NCBI GenBank assembly: GCA_021464245.1
Contig: JADCRB010000056.1
Coordinates: 2,121,219 to 2,185,218 of the forward strand
Length of the DNA: 64,000 nt
Reading direction: 5' to 3'
Source of the DNA: Carallia brachiata
Taxonomy: Eukaryota > Streptophyta > Magnoliopsida > Malpighiales > Rhizophoraceae
Below, piece by piece: positions 1-16,655 of this stretch. Position 1 is the stretch's first letter, and the number at the start of each line of letters is the position of its first letter. Under the pieces are notes generated by a model. It did not search any database. It was given only the letters and a program-made list of their open reading frames with translations, and had not been told where the DNA came from. A program made the position numbers and the translations under genes.

Positions 1-477
1 AACGGCAGCCCATTCCCTCGTGTTAGCCACCGGGTTACCATCACGCCCAACCGGGGAAAAAAAAAAACAAACAAACAAACAACAGATAATTACTATGGTG
101 CACGCAAATTTTTATCATCCAATTCCAAACAGTTAGGAAACAGTAACTAAATGAGATTACAGGACGAGAAAAAAGCAAATTTTATAGTCTAGACCCAGAG
201 AAATAGGGGGAAAAGGGCAAAAAGCAAAGCAAAATTAGATCAATCTTTGTTTCCCAAATCAGCAGCATGCAGCAAATCAACATTAACAATTGGTGAAATG
301 GCAACATTGATAAGAGCTAAAATTGAGCATTGAAAAATGGCTGCCTCATAAAAACTGAAAGGTGGAACCCCAATCCAAGCTCGCGAACATAAGAAGTTCA
401 ATTAAGTCAGATTTGACGGAAAACTCAGACCAGGCAACAATGGATAGCAACTCTTCAAAGGATCACATCATCTGAAA
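1..477 (-). other. 3' untranslated region and downstream flank of the CK2 alpha gene
   Basis: This stretch follows the stop codon of the minus-strand kinase gene (stop at 478-480) and runs to the window edge. I see no second gene in it. No canonical AATAAA poly(A) signal is visible on the minus strand, so the cleavage site cannot be placed. A-rich tracts near 58-85 are low-complexity sequence. Confidence 0.5.
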
Positions 478-5519
<5,042 letters not shown>

Positions 5520-5660
5520 CAAAATCCTAAAGGTCGCAGGAAAAATAAATAAATAAATAAAAGAAAAGAAGAAAAAATAAAAGTCTTTGGTTTACATTAC
5601 CGGACCGGAATCCCTTTCTTCTTTCTCCATGGTGTTTTTTTTTTTCCCAATTACAAAAAA
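5520..5660 (-). promoter_or_regulatory. 5' untranslated region / proximal promoter of the CK2 gene
   Basis: This is the sequence directly upstream of the CK2 ATG on the minus strand. It holds an A-rich stretch and, further out, a pyrimidine/purine-rich segment ending in a poly-T run at 5635-5644. No clear TATA box is seen close by. It is assigned as leader and promoter by position only. Confidence 0.4.
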
Positions 5661-7049
5661 GACCAAAACCAATTATTATAATTTAAATATAAAATTAAGA
5701 AATTTAAATAAAGTGCTTGAATTAATTATGTTAAAAGTATAATATTCTCTGTTAAATATTAATTAATATTTATTTATTTCATTTATCATGTTCTTTTATA
5801 TTTATTATTTTTATTATTTTTATATTAATTGACTTTAATTAAAACTTGAATTTCGTATCTTCAGTTTTGAATATCATTCTGAATTAAAGCAGATGGTGAT
5901 TTTAGTTATTTCTTTGAGCAACTTTTGTTATCTCCTCTTTTTTTTTTTCCTTTTTCTTCTTGGTTGGAATGCAACTGCATATAAATTGACACCGTTTCAT
6001 ACCAATTTGTGGGTCAAGAACAGCATCGACTTTTGCGATCGGGCCAACCTGAAATTAACTTTGGATAACAAGAATGTGGCCTTTTGTCGTTGGAATTGCA
6101 TAAATTGGACGTCAATTTCTCTGAGTGAAAAAAAAAAAAAAAAAAGAGAGATGATTCCTTGGTTTCTTATGTTTTTTTTCTTTTTTTCTGGCGGCGGGCA
6201 AAGCTGCTGTATTGAGACCAATTGATAGTACGCTACTCTATGTCACCGCCCCAGAAAACAAACAAAAATTACTTTATAAAAAATTTTATTTGTCTGTTTG
6301 TTAAGAAATTTTTATAACTGTTTAATTAATAAAAAAATTAATTATTTTATTATTATTATCATTTTTATATTATATCATATATTTTTATTCATTTTTTATA
6401 TAATTTTTTAAATACGTCAGATAATAACAATTATTTAATAACTTTTTATTCGAGAGGCACTTAGTGACATCTTGGATAAAGGAAGCCCCACCGATGAACT
6501 CCCTCCTTTTGATACATTCTTTAAGTAGGCACCAACAAATTTTTAATTTCACTCTTTTTTTTATTTAATAATTATATTTTATTCATAATTTTATATTAAT
6601 ATAATAAAATTTATATCACATAATAAATAAAATATACTTAAAATATAAAATAAAAAAACTAAATTTAAATGATGTAAAATTATAAATGAGTTATAAGAAA
6701 TTTTTAATTTGATTTATTTTTTAATAAGTATAATTTATTTATGATCTTATATTATACAATGAGTAAGGTCTATTTAAATTTAAAAAATTAAAAAGTAAAT
6801 TTATGTAATATAAGATAATAAATAAGTTTTATTTACTCAAAAAATGAATAACAATAACAAATACTTAAATTATAATAAAAAAAGTAAAATTAATAATCAC
6901 TTTATAAAAAAATTAAAAAAAGGGAGTAAAAACAGACTCCATCGATGACCCCAATCCACAAGGCATCCGAGGTTTGCAAATGCCTTTGGCTTTGTTTCAC
7001 CAGTTGTCAATATTGTAAGTGTCCATGTCTCTCAATCCGATGCCTCTCG
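5661..7049. other. AT-rich intergenic sequence
   Basis: There is no coding sequence I can support. The stretch is extremely AT-rich, with homopolymers (poly-T near 5939-5949, poly-A near 6128-6145). The segment 6478-6960 is flanked by short, weakly matching inverted ends (ACCGATGAACTCCCTCC near 6490 and a CATCGATGGAG-type end near 6940), which hints at an old miniature transposon. The match is too poor to call firmly. Confidence 0.4.
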
Positions 7050-7455
7050 ACGAGTTAACCGGAACAGAAAAATTTAGTGGCCGCAAAATTTGGTGACTGA
7101 AAAATGATATAATAAGATAAATATAAGATTTTTTTATATTTACAAAGATAATGTACTACATATTAAAAAAATATATATAAATTATGTATACAGATAAAAT
7201 TAAAATATAATAAAATAATTATAAAAAAATTATACAATATATTAAATAAAATTATAAGAGTCATATAAATAGTTATTAAGAATTAAAATTTTTTAATTTA
7301 AAAAATATATAACTTTTCAGACATGTTGTATATTTCTCTTTAACATGTCGTATATTTTCTTTATAAATATAATAAAATATAATATATTTTACCTATTGTG
7401 TCGTTTTTACAGTTACTTACAGTTACTAAATTTTACAACCACATAGCGGTGCTCT
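7050..7455. mobile_element. Miniature inverted-repeat element, family A copy 1
   Basis: The left end (GCAAAATTTGGTGACTG near 7083) and the reverse complement of the right end (GTAAAATTTAGTAACTG near 7425) are imperfect inverted repeats that continue inward for about 80 bases. The centre is AT-rich and non-coding. Related elements lie at 31131-31430 and 43020-43440. Element ends are approximate and no target duplication is certain. Confidence 0.6.
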
Positions 7456-8280
7456 TAGTGGAATTAGTGAGCTCTATCTTTTCCTAGTTCCAATTGCGTT
7501 ATTCTCTCGCTGTCTCTTTCCTCCCCACCAAAAGCCCCATTCACTCTTGGCTCTAGTCATCTCGTGTATTAGGCATTTGGAAACTGCAAACAAGCCATAG
7601 ATAACTTGGGATGGCCATCACCACTGCCTTTAATTTACCATCTCTCTCCCTGGCTTATTGGCTTATGTAATAACAGGTTCCTCTTCCACACTTGTTCCTT
7701 CTGGCTAATCCCATCATGGATGTATTATAGAGACTTTCTCTTTTATCTGCCTTCTAATTAATTTTGATTGCCGCTTTCCTTCCTAGCAATCCTTTCCCAC
7801 TCACTAGTTCCCTTTTGGATCTACACAACAGAGTTAGATTCCAGGATGCTCTACAGCATGGTAGGACCTTCACTATTTGAAATGTTTGAAAATTTCTAAT
7901 TGCAGCTATCAATGTCCTTCAATTGCCTTAATGATCCCGTTTTTCTTTTTCTAATATTGACATCTTAATTACCTATAGCATTACAAGGTGGCAGCCTTTT
8001 GGTGATGGTAGGATTGCCAATGGTCTAGAATGCAAATCTTAAGGAACTTTCAGAAATTTGAGCCCACTTTTTTCTTTAACTTTCCTTTCCCTTTCATTCC
8101 ATATGTTCAAGAGTTGCATAGACGGTGAAGTTGCCATTATTCCAGGGTGAGTTAGTCCTGGAAATCATACCCCTGATAATCCATACAGATATCTTTGATT
8201 AGCATATAATTTTTAACTAAGTATTAAATTAATTGGCACGATTATGTTGTTGACTGCATAAACTGTCTCAAGAAGTACCT
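7456..8280. other. Intergenic sequence
   Basis: This is less AT-rich than its surroundings, with pyrimidine-rich stretches, but I find no open reading frame or family similarity. It lies downstream of the formamidase relic and may include decayed parts of the same gene too altered to recognise. Confidence 0.4.
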
Positions 8281-8873
8281 AGTTGAGGCAGAAAATGCAA
8301 TCTAGATACCTGGTTTGTGAGGTAAGTAGGCAATGTATCCCCCAAAATACCAAAGAACCATTTGTTGCACATGGAAAAGTTGCTGTAAAGCTCATTCATC
8401 ACTAGGAAGTGGACCAAGGCATCTCAGCAAGAAGATCGCCTGTTGCTGGGCCGGGATACCATTGTCGTCTAAAATTCTGATTGGCCCGCTAAGACAATGG
8501 ACCTTCGGCCAGTTTTAACGAGAACATAATTAATTATGCAAGCCATATATAGATCATTTAGGCTCTAGAATTACACGAGCAACTGAAAATTAGCAAGTGC
8601 ATATCATTTAACTGTAATCTAATGCAGGAATTACTCTTAAGAACATCAGAACCTACAGCTGAGAAGTCTAGGCTTTTTGCATCAATTTCAGAATCATTGT
8701 ACTTGATACGACCTCCGGTCCAGTCTACCATCTCTATCCTAAAGAGGTCACCCACTTTAATTCCCGCGACGGGAAATTTCAGGATGGCAACGATTGTGCA
8801 GAGGTAGTTCTTTCTCCCACGGCTTCTTTATCAAGTCCATTGGGACTACTAATCTTGGGGTTGAAGGAGCCAT
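8281..8873 (-). pseudogene. Formamidase/acetamidase relic (first two exons)
   Basis: The intact plant enzyme hydrolyses formamide-type amides to ammonia and the acid. On the minus strand exon 1 starts at the ATG at 8873-8871 and reads MAPSTPRLVVPMDLIKK, then PWEKELPLHNRCHPEI. After a one- or two-base shift the frame resumes as KVGDLFRIEMVDWTGGR and DAKSLDFSA. A plausible intron (GT donor at 8656, AG acceptor ending at 8503) joins it to VHCLSGPIRILDDNGIPA and LRCLGPLPSDE. A TGA at 8394-8392 stands where the family has Trp in DEWGF. Further on, VLWYFGGYIAYL resembles the family's IWYFEGIYAYS, then similarity ends. Only about the first 115 of roughly 450 residues are represented. The retained intron argues for a DNA-level duplication rather than a processed copy. 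Missing catalytic region plus a stop and frameshifts make it non-functional. Confidence 0.87.
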
Positions 8874-11430
8874 GGATGAATCGGAAATATAGAGACCTGA
8901 TAAATTTTGGTTAATTTATTTGGGGAATAACATCCATTGTGGGCTGCAGGATGAACTGCATAATTGGTGGAAGGCATAAAAATCATAGTCCAGATATGTT
9001 GCAAAACAGAAAAAATCCAACCAAAAAAAAAACAAAGAAAAGCCTTACATTTTTTTTGGGTACATCGAAATTGAAAGTCCTAACATCTTCAGAATTCAGA
9101 AGAGCAATGTGATTGGTTTAGTTTAGGAGCGATTTGACTGGAAGCTTTGGCTCAAAATAAATACAACATTTTTTGGCACAAATTTGACATGAACAAAAAA
9201 AAATGTGAGATATAAAATCAACGCATTACAATCGAACAAATTGTTTCGTACAACTAAATAATTAATTTTTTTAACAAAAAATAAATAAAAAGTAAGTATT
9301 TTTTTATTACAAACATTAAATGTCTTGTTAGACAAAATAACCATCAATTGGAATATTCTGTGTCTCAATTTTCTTGTGCACATTTAATGTCTCACTGACA
9401 GTTTAGCACCCTAGCAACTGTAGCTATAACCTACAGGCAACAGTGAAGTAGAGCATTGTGCAGAAACAGACAAAAAAAAAAAAAAAAAAAAAAGTACTAC
9501 GCACAATTGGCGGGTCAGCAAGTTTGATGCCATTAGCATACTGCAGTGAGACCAGTCTGGCACCATGTTGAGCCATGACTATGGCAAAGCCTACGATCTT
9601 GATTTGCAAAGGAAGGATAGTTTAGTTTGTAATTGAGAAGACTTTTCGGACTACCTAAGGCACCAGCAGTACTAATACTGCAAACCTTCTTTCAGTTGGA
9701 AGCTTGACAGCCAGCCATTATAGGTTCCGTAGAGTTGTTATTCTGTTTTTTTTTCCGCTTTCAAGTGGATTGGTGCACTTTGAAAATTGGCTACCAGCAC
9801 AAATTTGATGGTTATTAGTAGGAAATAATAGTGACTAGAGGGGTGATACTACATTTACCAAGAGAAATTCTCGAAACCTTTGTGAGCGATATGTTGATAT
9901 TCGAGAAAAAGTGGAGTGACAGACCAACCAATTAAAGCTTATTCTTGGGAAATTACAAACGTTAGCCACTCATTAGGGAATTATGCCTGTACTTTTTTTT
10001 ATTTAGAAAATAAAAGAGTAAGATAGTGTTTTAATGATCTTTCTCTAAAAGCATTTCACATGTACTTAAAGAGAGTGTCAATAATTCGAATAGTTATGGC
10101 ACGATAACACCAAATTAAACGTATAATTTAATTTTACTAAATATCTTAACAAAATTTAAACTTAAAACTTTTAATTTGATATGTTTAATATTTACTATTA
10201 AACAACGACCAGTAGTGGTGCATGTACTTGTTGGTGGAAACTCCTATCTTATCATCATTCAAACTTGAGTGCAGTCTTGATGATTTTACTCAAAATTGCA
10301 CTACATGTTTTGACGCAATCGTCCTGAATAATTAAAAATCTTTTACTGATCAGATTCCCCAATTCTGGCTTCAGGACCTGGAACACGGTGCACCATTATT
10401 TTGGGGCTGAAAGGAGGCCTGAAGCTGAACCAAATTGCCATTCATATGACCCCACAAATCGGCATCTTGGAAAGATTGCCTGCAATAGATCATTATGATT
10501 ATGAGCGTTTGTTCTCATACAGAAATATTTCCTTCAGCTTTTTTCTTGATGGATGGTCCCAACAGCTGTTTATGGGGCTTCTTCTGCTGCAATGACTTGA
10601 TAGCCAGTAAAATGACATAGCTTGGCAATTGGCCCCAGAATCCCGGAATAATCTCCACGAAATGATATTAATATTAATGGCTAATCTTATTGCTATACAG
10701 CTTTAATCAATAGGAGAATTTGTCGTCACGCTACAATATATAGTATTATAGTAGTATGATAAAGTGATGGATCATTTTATGAATTTTTTCCTATAGAGAG
10801 TGCTTCGACTAGTTTCACCCAGAGTTTTGCTCGAATTATCATTTTCATGGACATGGCAAATCCTAGCGCAGCTACTTTAGAAAACAGAGACTTGCCCTCG
10901 GGGAAAAAGTTAGAGACGGGTGAGGAGACAGAAAAAAGAAACAATGTGACTTTACGACGTGGGTCTTGCACGGGTTCTATATCTCTTTTTTTCTTTTTGT
11001 TTTTTTGTGAAAAACTCTATAATGTACATATAACTAAAATAATTAAAAAATAAGAATGACAAAAATGTATATATAATCATTAAAAAAATTTAACTGTAAA
11101 TTATTATTTATCTGTATGCGTATGTTAAAGTTTTCAACTAAAAAAAAATGCACAGGCCTTGTGTGGGACTCACACCCAACGCTACGTCCATCTCCCTCTG
11201 CTATTCATTGTCTGTGGCACTAGAATGGAACCCATATCTTATTACATAATACCTCCGTGTGCGGTGCGCTAATTATGGCTATGAATTATCATCGTATAAT
11301 CTAATGAATTATTTCTAGCGGCAAGTTTGAACAATTATATGTACTTTTGTACTTGGACAAAAAAAAATCCTACAGCGGGGGGCCAGAGGCCCTGCAAGGC
11401 ATTCAAATCGTCTTTATTAGGAATTTGATT
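8874..11430. other. Intergenic sequence with no supported gene
   Basis: The stretch contains poly-A/T runs (9471-9493, 9741-9751) and a low-complexity AT-rich block at 9170-9320. The minus-strand frame at about 9500-9609 (IVGFAIVMAQHGARLVSLQ) is open and not low-complexity, but I recognise no family and it runs straight into a poly-T-encoded Phe tract. Segment 10370-10620 is more GC-balanced and could be a gene relic, but no frame holds. Confidence 0.35.
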
Positions 11431-11439
11431 ACGTAAACA

Positions 11440-11580
11440 CTTAAAAAAAATTATACAGTCAATTTAATAATAATTAATAATTTATTTATTTAAAATTTAA
11501 TATATTTTTTATAATTAAATGATTTCAAATTATTTTTTTAATTTAATATATTTTTCATAACTAAACAGTTCTTATCATTT
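11440..11580. repeat. Dispersed AT-rich repeat (copy 1)
   Basis: The motif order is: a run like AATAATTTATTTATTT, then AATTTAATATATTTTT, then ATAATTAAATGATTT. The same order recurs at about 13655-13740, 17085-17190, 40550-40640, 41390-41480 and, inverted, 59455-59540. It looks like one family of AT-rich miniature elements; the ends are not defined. Confidence 0.4.
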
Positions 11581-13028
11581 CATATTTATTGCTTCACTAA
11601 ATGTTTTTTTTTTTCGGGTAAGATTAGTGCCACTAAAATTTGGCTGCAAAAAGAAAACGGAAAAAGAGAAAAAAAGGAAATGTAAAGGAAAGAAGTAATA
11701 ATTCGGAAATTGTGAAGGTTCACCAATGGATCGATGCTATTCGGCGTTTGATGACAAAGTATTTCATGGTTTGACAATCTGCTAGTTAAATTTTTGCACA
11801 AGATGCTTGATAGGACTTTTGTTTCTTTTTTTTCTTTTTTCTTTTTTTCCAAATTCAGCATGCAACTGGTAAATTAGTTGTTTGTACAAAGATTTTTCTC
11901 AAAGTTTGCGGAGGGAGCTTCCCTCTGCAACGTGATTTGACGGAGAAACCGTCTTTTGACCTTCATAGGCCAACGAGAAAAGTTATATAGGAAGATAAAT
12001 CTGCAAGAGACTAGGAGAACATTAGGAAAATTTTAAAAAAAATCAAAATAATGTGAAAAATAAAGATTTAAAATCATAGTAAGTATACTTAAAGTAATAC
12101 TAAATAAATTTTAAAAAAACTAAAAAAAAATAGAACGTATTGCTTAATTTGCCTGTCCATGATCAAAGTTCTAAAAATAGAGAGCATCTAATTATTAAAT
12201 CGAACACATAGAATGTTTTATTTTTTATTTTTTTGGCTATAAGAACGAAATGCTCGGAGATTTAGATCTCAAGTCTCTCAGATTCTTAAAAAAATGGTAG
12301 ATTTCCGTTTAGATGTACAAAAAGAAAAACTGCAAATGGTGTCATTTGACTCTTGCTTATTTGCATAGTAAAGATGGGTTGTAAAGGATACCTTAAGGGG
12401 AGAATGGATGAGAAAGAAAAGGAGAGAAAATAAAATTATTATTTATTTTATTTTTTCATTATTTTTTTCTTACTTATTTCTGATTTATCTAAATTATTTT
12501 CTTTTTTTATAATTTTCTATCCAAATATACTATAAAAATTTCAAAGCTCCACCGTGTGTTCACTTCTTTTTTTGTGGTGTTCGTAAGTGAATGCCCAAGT
12601 GTTAACAATCAAAGCTACCAAAAGAAAAAAAAAAATGAGAGAGATCACAAGTTCAGATGTCTTGAATGAGAAACGAGATTTATGAGGCGTTGGAATTAGG
12701 AAAATTACACTTTATCGCAAACAGGGTACCATTCAATAACATATAAATTTTTGGGAAATACTCAATAATATATAAATTTTTGGGAAATATTTTGTATACA
12801 AAAATTTATATATTGAGAATACACACATTTCATAAATAATTTTTTTACTATTTTAAAAAAATTCAAAAAAAACTTTATAAAAAATGTTACAAAATATATA
12901 CTATATATTTTAAAATAATATTCATCACAAATTAAATTTTAATTTTATAAAAATAATAATAATATTTTATTACTCAATAGTTCAGTGCACGAAATTCGCT
13001 GCCTAAGCCAAATCCTAAATTTTTAGAA

Positions 13029-13035
<7 letters not shown>
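11581..13035. other. Intergenic AT-rich sequence
   Basis: No gene is supported. Near 12740-12815 a short segment containing ATATAAATTTTTGGGAAATA occurs twice in tandem and then once inverted, forming a small potential hairpin. The rest consists of homopolymer and AT-rich runs. Confidence 0.4.

Positions 13036-13059
<24 letters not shown>
13036..13059. repeat. (GA)n microsatellite
   Basis: Uninterrupted AG dinucleotide run of about 24 bases. It sits at the edge of a GC-balanced island (13060-13400). Confidence 0.9.
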
Positions 13060-13400
13060 GAGAGGGGTGGGGGCGGCTTGCGCTGTATATGTGAAAATGA
13101 CTCCCCGTGGATGAGGAAGTCAATCGGCCTACCTCCAATTTAACACCAGCAAATTCTGTGAGGCCCACTTGAAAAAAAGCACAGTAAACCAATGGGACAG
13201 AGACGCAGAAATCTTTCCCTCTCTTTGGATGTGCCTTAAGTCCCACAGGAACTTGACAGCAAGTGGGGTTGCTGACAGGTTGACAGCAAGTAAAGGATAA
13301 GGATGCCACGTCCACATAGACCATGACATCTCCACTGGGCAACATCGGTCGAGCCCGTTCAAATTCACCATCCATCACGTTCTCATATACTTGACATGCC
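13060..13400. other. GC-balanced island without a recognisable gene
   Basis: It is markedly less AT-rich than its flanks, with CCAAT-like (ACCAATGGGA near 13187) and ACGT-core (GCCACGTCC near 13304) motifs and repeated TTGACAGCAAGT at about 13252 and 13280. A 142-codon minus-strand frame covers it but starts without a clear exon context, contains a GA-repeat-encoded Ser/Leu tail and resembles no family I know. It could be a promoter or first exon of an untranslated transcript. Confidence 0.3.
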
Positions 13401-13654
13401 AAATTCCAGAACTAAATCCATTTGTGAGGATACAAGAATCTTTTCGTATCTTAGCTATATCTCTCCTTTTTTTTTTTTTCTATTTTTTTCGTGGGGGCAT
13501 TGTCTTGAGAGAGAGAGAGAGATAAAAAAATTACAATTCAATTTGATTTTTTTTATAAGGTGGACACTTGCTATTGATTGGGCGATTAATATGTATATCT
13601 TTATGTCATTGACATCAGATTACGTAAATATATTTAGTGAGATATGAAAGAGAT

Positions 13655-13740
13655 ATACAATTAATTTAATGATATCTAATATATTTTTTTATTTTTTAAA
13701 TTTAATATATTTTTATAATTTAATGATCTAAACTACTATA
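13655..13740. repeat. Dispersed AT-rich repeat (copy 2)
   Basis: Same motif order as 11440-11580: TTTAAATTTAATATATTTTT followed by ATAATTTAATGATCTAAA. Confidence 0.35.
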
Positions 13741-13820
13741 TATCCACTACACTTTTATTATTATGTGCCTAAGAAGTTTTTCTATAGATCCAATTGGCTC
13801 AATAAAGCCAAGAAACTCTC

Positions 13821-14077
13821 TTTTGGATAATGTCGATGAGAATGATTATTAACCTTTTCCCAGCATATTATCGCATAGAGATACCTAATACATTCAAGCT
13901 GTGCCTTTGATGGTTTGAAATGATTTTGTAATTCACTTATTTTTAATGTCTTTTGGGTAATGTCGATAAGAATGATTATTAACCTTTTCCCAGCATATTA
14001 TCACATAGAGATACCAAATTTCAAGCTGTGTCTTTGATTGTTTAAAATGAGTTGTGTGGTTAACTTATTTTTAATGC
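13821..14077. repeat. Tandem duplication, period 130 bp, two copies
   Basis: Copy 1 is 13821-13950 and copy 2 is 13951 to about 14077. Both contain AATGTCGAT, AGAATGATTATTAACC and TTTTCCCAGCATATTATC in order and end in CTTATTTTTAATG. The copies differ by scattered substitutions and a small deletion, so the duplication is not very recent. Confidence 0.9.
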
Positions 14078-14211
14078 TATGTTGAGTTGTCTTATATACA
14101 GGCAGACGATCAATCGGATAAACCAAAGATAAGATTTGAATTCCTAATGTGTTTCACAATAACTTGACGAAAATCTAGCAATAGAAAAACGTGAAGAAAA
14201 TACCAAGAATA

Positions 14212-14212
<1 letters not shown>

Positions 14213-14252
<40 letters not shown>
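14213..14252. repeat. (TA)20 microsatellite
   Basis: Forty uninterrupted bases of TA dinucleotide. Confidence 0.97.
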
Positions 14253-14255
<3 letters not shown>

Positions 14256-15730
14256 GCTCAGAGACATTTTAAGTAGGAAACGACTACATGAACTCAAAAG
14301 TTTTGGGTTCAAACTAGTACAATTAACAAGATAATGTGGAATCTGCTAATTTATTATTTTTTAAGTATAATGATACATATTCCTCAAATTGTAACATGAA
14401 ATATTTTAAAATTTACAAATATAAATAGAATAATAAACTTTTTTAGTACAATTAAATTAAAAAGGAGAAAAAGTTGATGATACGATTTTTGTAATATATA
14501 TCATTACTTCTATTTTTTTTCCTTTCTTTGTTAACTCACTATTTATAATAAGATAAATATTATTATATTGATTGTTTCTAGTTATATTCATGACTTTTTT
14601 GGTTGTCACGGCTTATTCTTTTAATTAATATATACAGTTAGCTGCTTGATATAGTCCCCCGCCGGACCGTTGCCACAGAAACGAAGAAACAATAAGCTAA
14701 AGCTTACGAGGATCGATGCACCCAAGCATGTTCATGCATAAGGTTAGCTGCTTGATATAGTCCCAAGCATATCCATATATTGAAAGAAAAAAAAATCTGT
14801 TGTAAATATACAACAAGAACATAATATGGTACTACAGAAAGGAACAATTAACTTTCAAAAGTTCCCAAGACAAACAATAATGACTTTAAGATTGATTGTT
14901 CGAGAATATTTTGATTTATTTTAAAACGAAAATGTACTTTAATTGAGCTTCCATAAAATGTGGATAATGATAATTTAAAGATCTATTTAGTTGATGAATA
15001 ATAAATTATAGATATATTTTTACTAAAATAAATAAAGTGCGACAAAAGGGTTGTAATTTGCATCCTTTTTACAAGCATATAATCAGGAGCAAACGTTGAT
15101 ATAAGGAGATTAAAAACCACCATAGTCAATGAAAAAATTAGAGTAATACTAGGGATACTAAAACTTTTATACTAACATAAATATTAATGTTTTATCTTCT
15201 ATGTGAATTCCATCACTTAACGTTACAAACGTTTAAATGCATGATCTATAACATTATTTACTATAAAAATTATAATGGTAGCAGCATTATTCCAAAAATA
15301 AATTTAATTTTTATAAATCAAATAGGAGTATAGACAAGGTTATGTCCAACATTATATAGCAACCATTTAATAGACTTCAATCAAAAATTATATCAAAATT
15401 TTTTTAGAATATATAAGATCATAAGCAGATTATAGGTGTAGCGTCAATTAACTGAAATCTTTTTTTGATTACAAGTGAGATAAAAAAAAGGTATGAAAAA
15501 TATTCAAAGTCACTAAGACTTAAATATAAGACAAAAAGATTTCATCCAAATATTTTAATAAATTGTATTAAAAATACAATACGCAATTAAATTGAGAAAG
15601 GGTTTGACCAACATTTTTCTCAATAGGTTTTATTAATACCAAGCCCAACAAAAATACAAGAGTTTAAGGGATTATAGAAGTGTAACTCCAAGAAATCTAA
15701 CTATGATTCTCTACCGGTGTTCTCGATATT
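14253..15730. other. Intergenic AT-rich sequence
   Basis: No gene is seen. A 21-base direct repeat (core GTTAGCTGCTTGATATAGTC) occurs at about 14637 and 14743, roughly 105 bp apart. The segment 15141-15296 has weak inverted ends (AGTAATACTAGGGATAC and a GGAATAATGCTGCTACC-type end) and may be another miniature element. Confidence 0.4.
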
Positions 15731-16655
15731 GGGGATGTTTAGTTTTACTGTTACTGATTGTTGATTTCTGTTGTTAATTGTTGTTATTGATAAATAAAAT
15801 AAAATCACAGTATTTAGTTAAATTAATATAAACTATTACTAATTAAATAATAAAATAAAATTATTTTATACATCTTATTTTTTTTTATAAAAAAGTTTAT
15901 TAAATATACAACTAAAATTGATGATAGATATATAAAAATATCAAATGAAATATAATCTTATAGTAAAAAAATTTCCTTGAAGTGTGATTGATTTTAATTA
16001 ATGAGACAATCACCATAGTAAAATTGGAAAAAAAAAAAAAAAAAGAAAAAAGGAACCAAGAAAGTTAAAAATTACTTTATGTCAGTTTTGAACTTTTTCA
16101 ACGCATGTACATTTTTCTTTTGGGGTTGCTCCCTCTGCATGTACTGTGTAAACTGTACAAAAAAAAAAGTCTGGAATTGTTTGCACAGCATCACGTGGGC
16201 CAATTTTCACTTCGTTCAGCTGTTGTTTTGTGAAGGGCATTTCTGTATATTTTTTATTATCAGCTGCTGATCATAAAAAATAGGGAATCATTACATGGGC
16301 ATACAATTTTTGTCATACAATTGGATCATATTACAATCACGATTATATTTTTTACAACAACACACTTATTTTTTGCAATAAAAAAATAAAGCATAAATTT
16401 TTGTTACAAAAAATATAATTATAGTTGTAAAAAAAATATAAACTGTTGCAATATGACCAAATTGTATGCTAATTTTGTATGCCCATAAACTTTTTCTCTA
16501 AAAAATAACTCCACCTTACTTTTTTAATCAACAAAATTTGGGTGAGGATATCAACAATAGTAGGCTTAAAAAAAAAAAAAAAATCAAACACCAGCTACCT
16601 TTTTTTTTTTAGTCTCAATAGCAATCAGTAGCCTTTATCAGCAAAACCAAATATT
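15731..16655. mobile_element. Inverted-repeat transposon, host of a nested element
   Basis: The left end reads ATGTTTAGTTTTACTG then TTACTGATTGTTG. The reverse complement of the right end reads ATATTTGGTTTTGCTG and then, after a few bases, CTACTGATTGCTATTG. The pairing is imperfect but ordered. A similar left end (GTATGTTTGGTTTTTTTATT) occurs at about 42618. No transposase is seen. The inner segment 16291-16490 is a separate element inserted in it. Confidence 0.45.
16291..16490. mobile_element. Miniature inverted-repeat element, family B copy 1
   Basis: The element is almost wholly palindromic. The left arm begins CATGGGCATACAATTTTTG and the right arm, reversed, begins TATGGGCATACAAAATTAG; both continue with CATACAATT, a CATATT block and TTTTTTACAAC-type blocks. 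A near full-length copy in reverse orientation lies at 52945-53148. Confidence 0.75.

Noticed and set aside
12974..13402. 142-codon minus-strand protein
   Set aside because: The N-terminal half is plausible as sequence, but the C-terminal part is encoded by the GA microsatellite. No family resemblance or gene structure.
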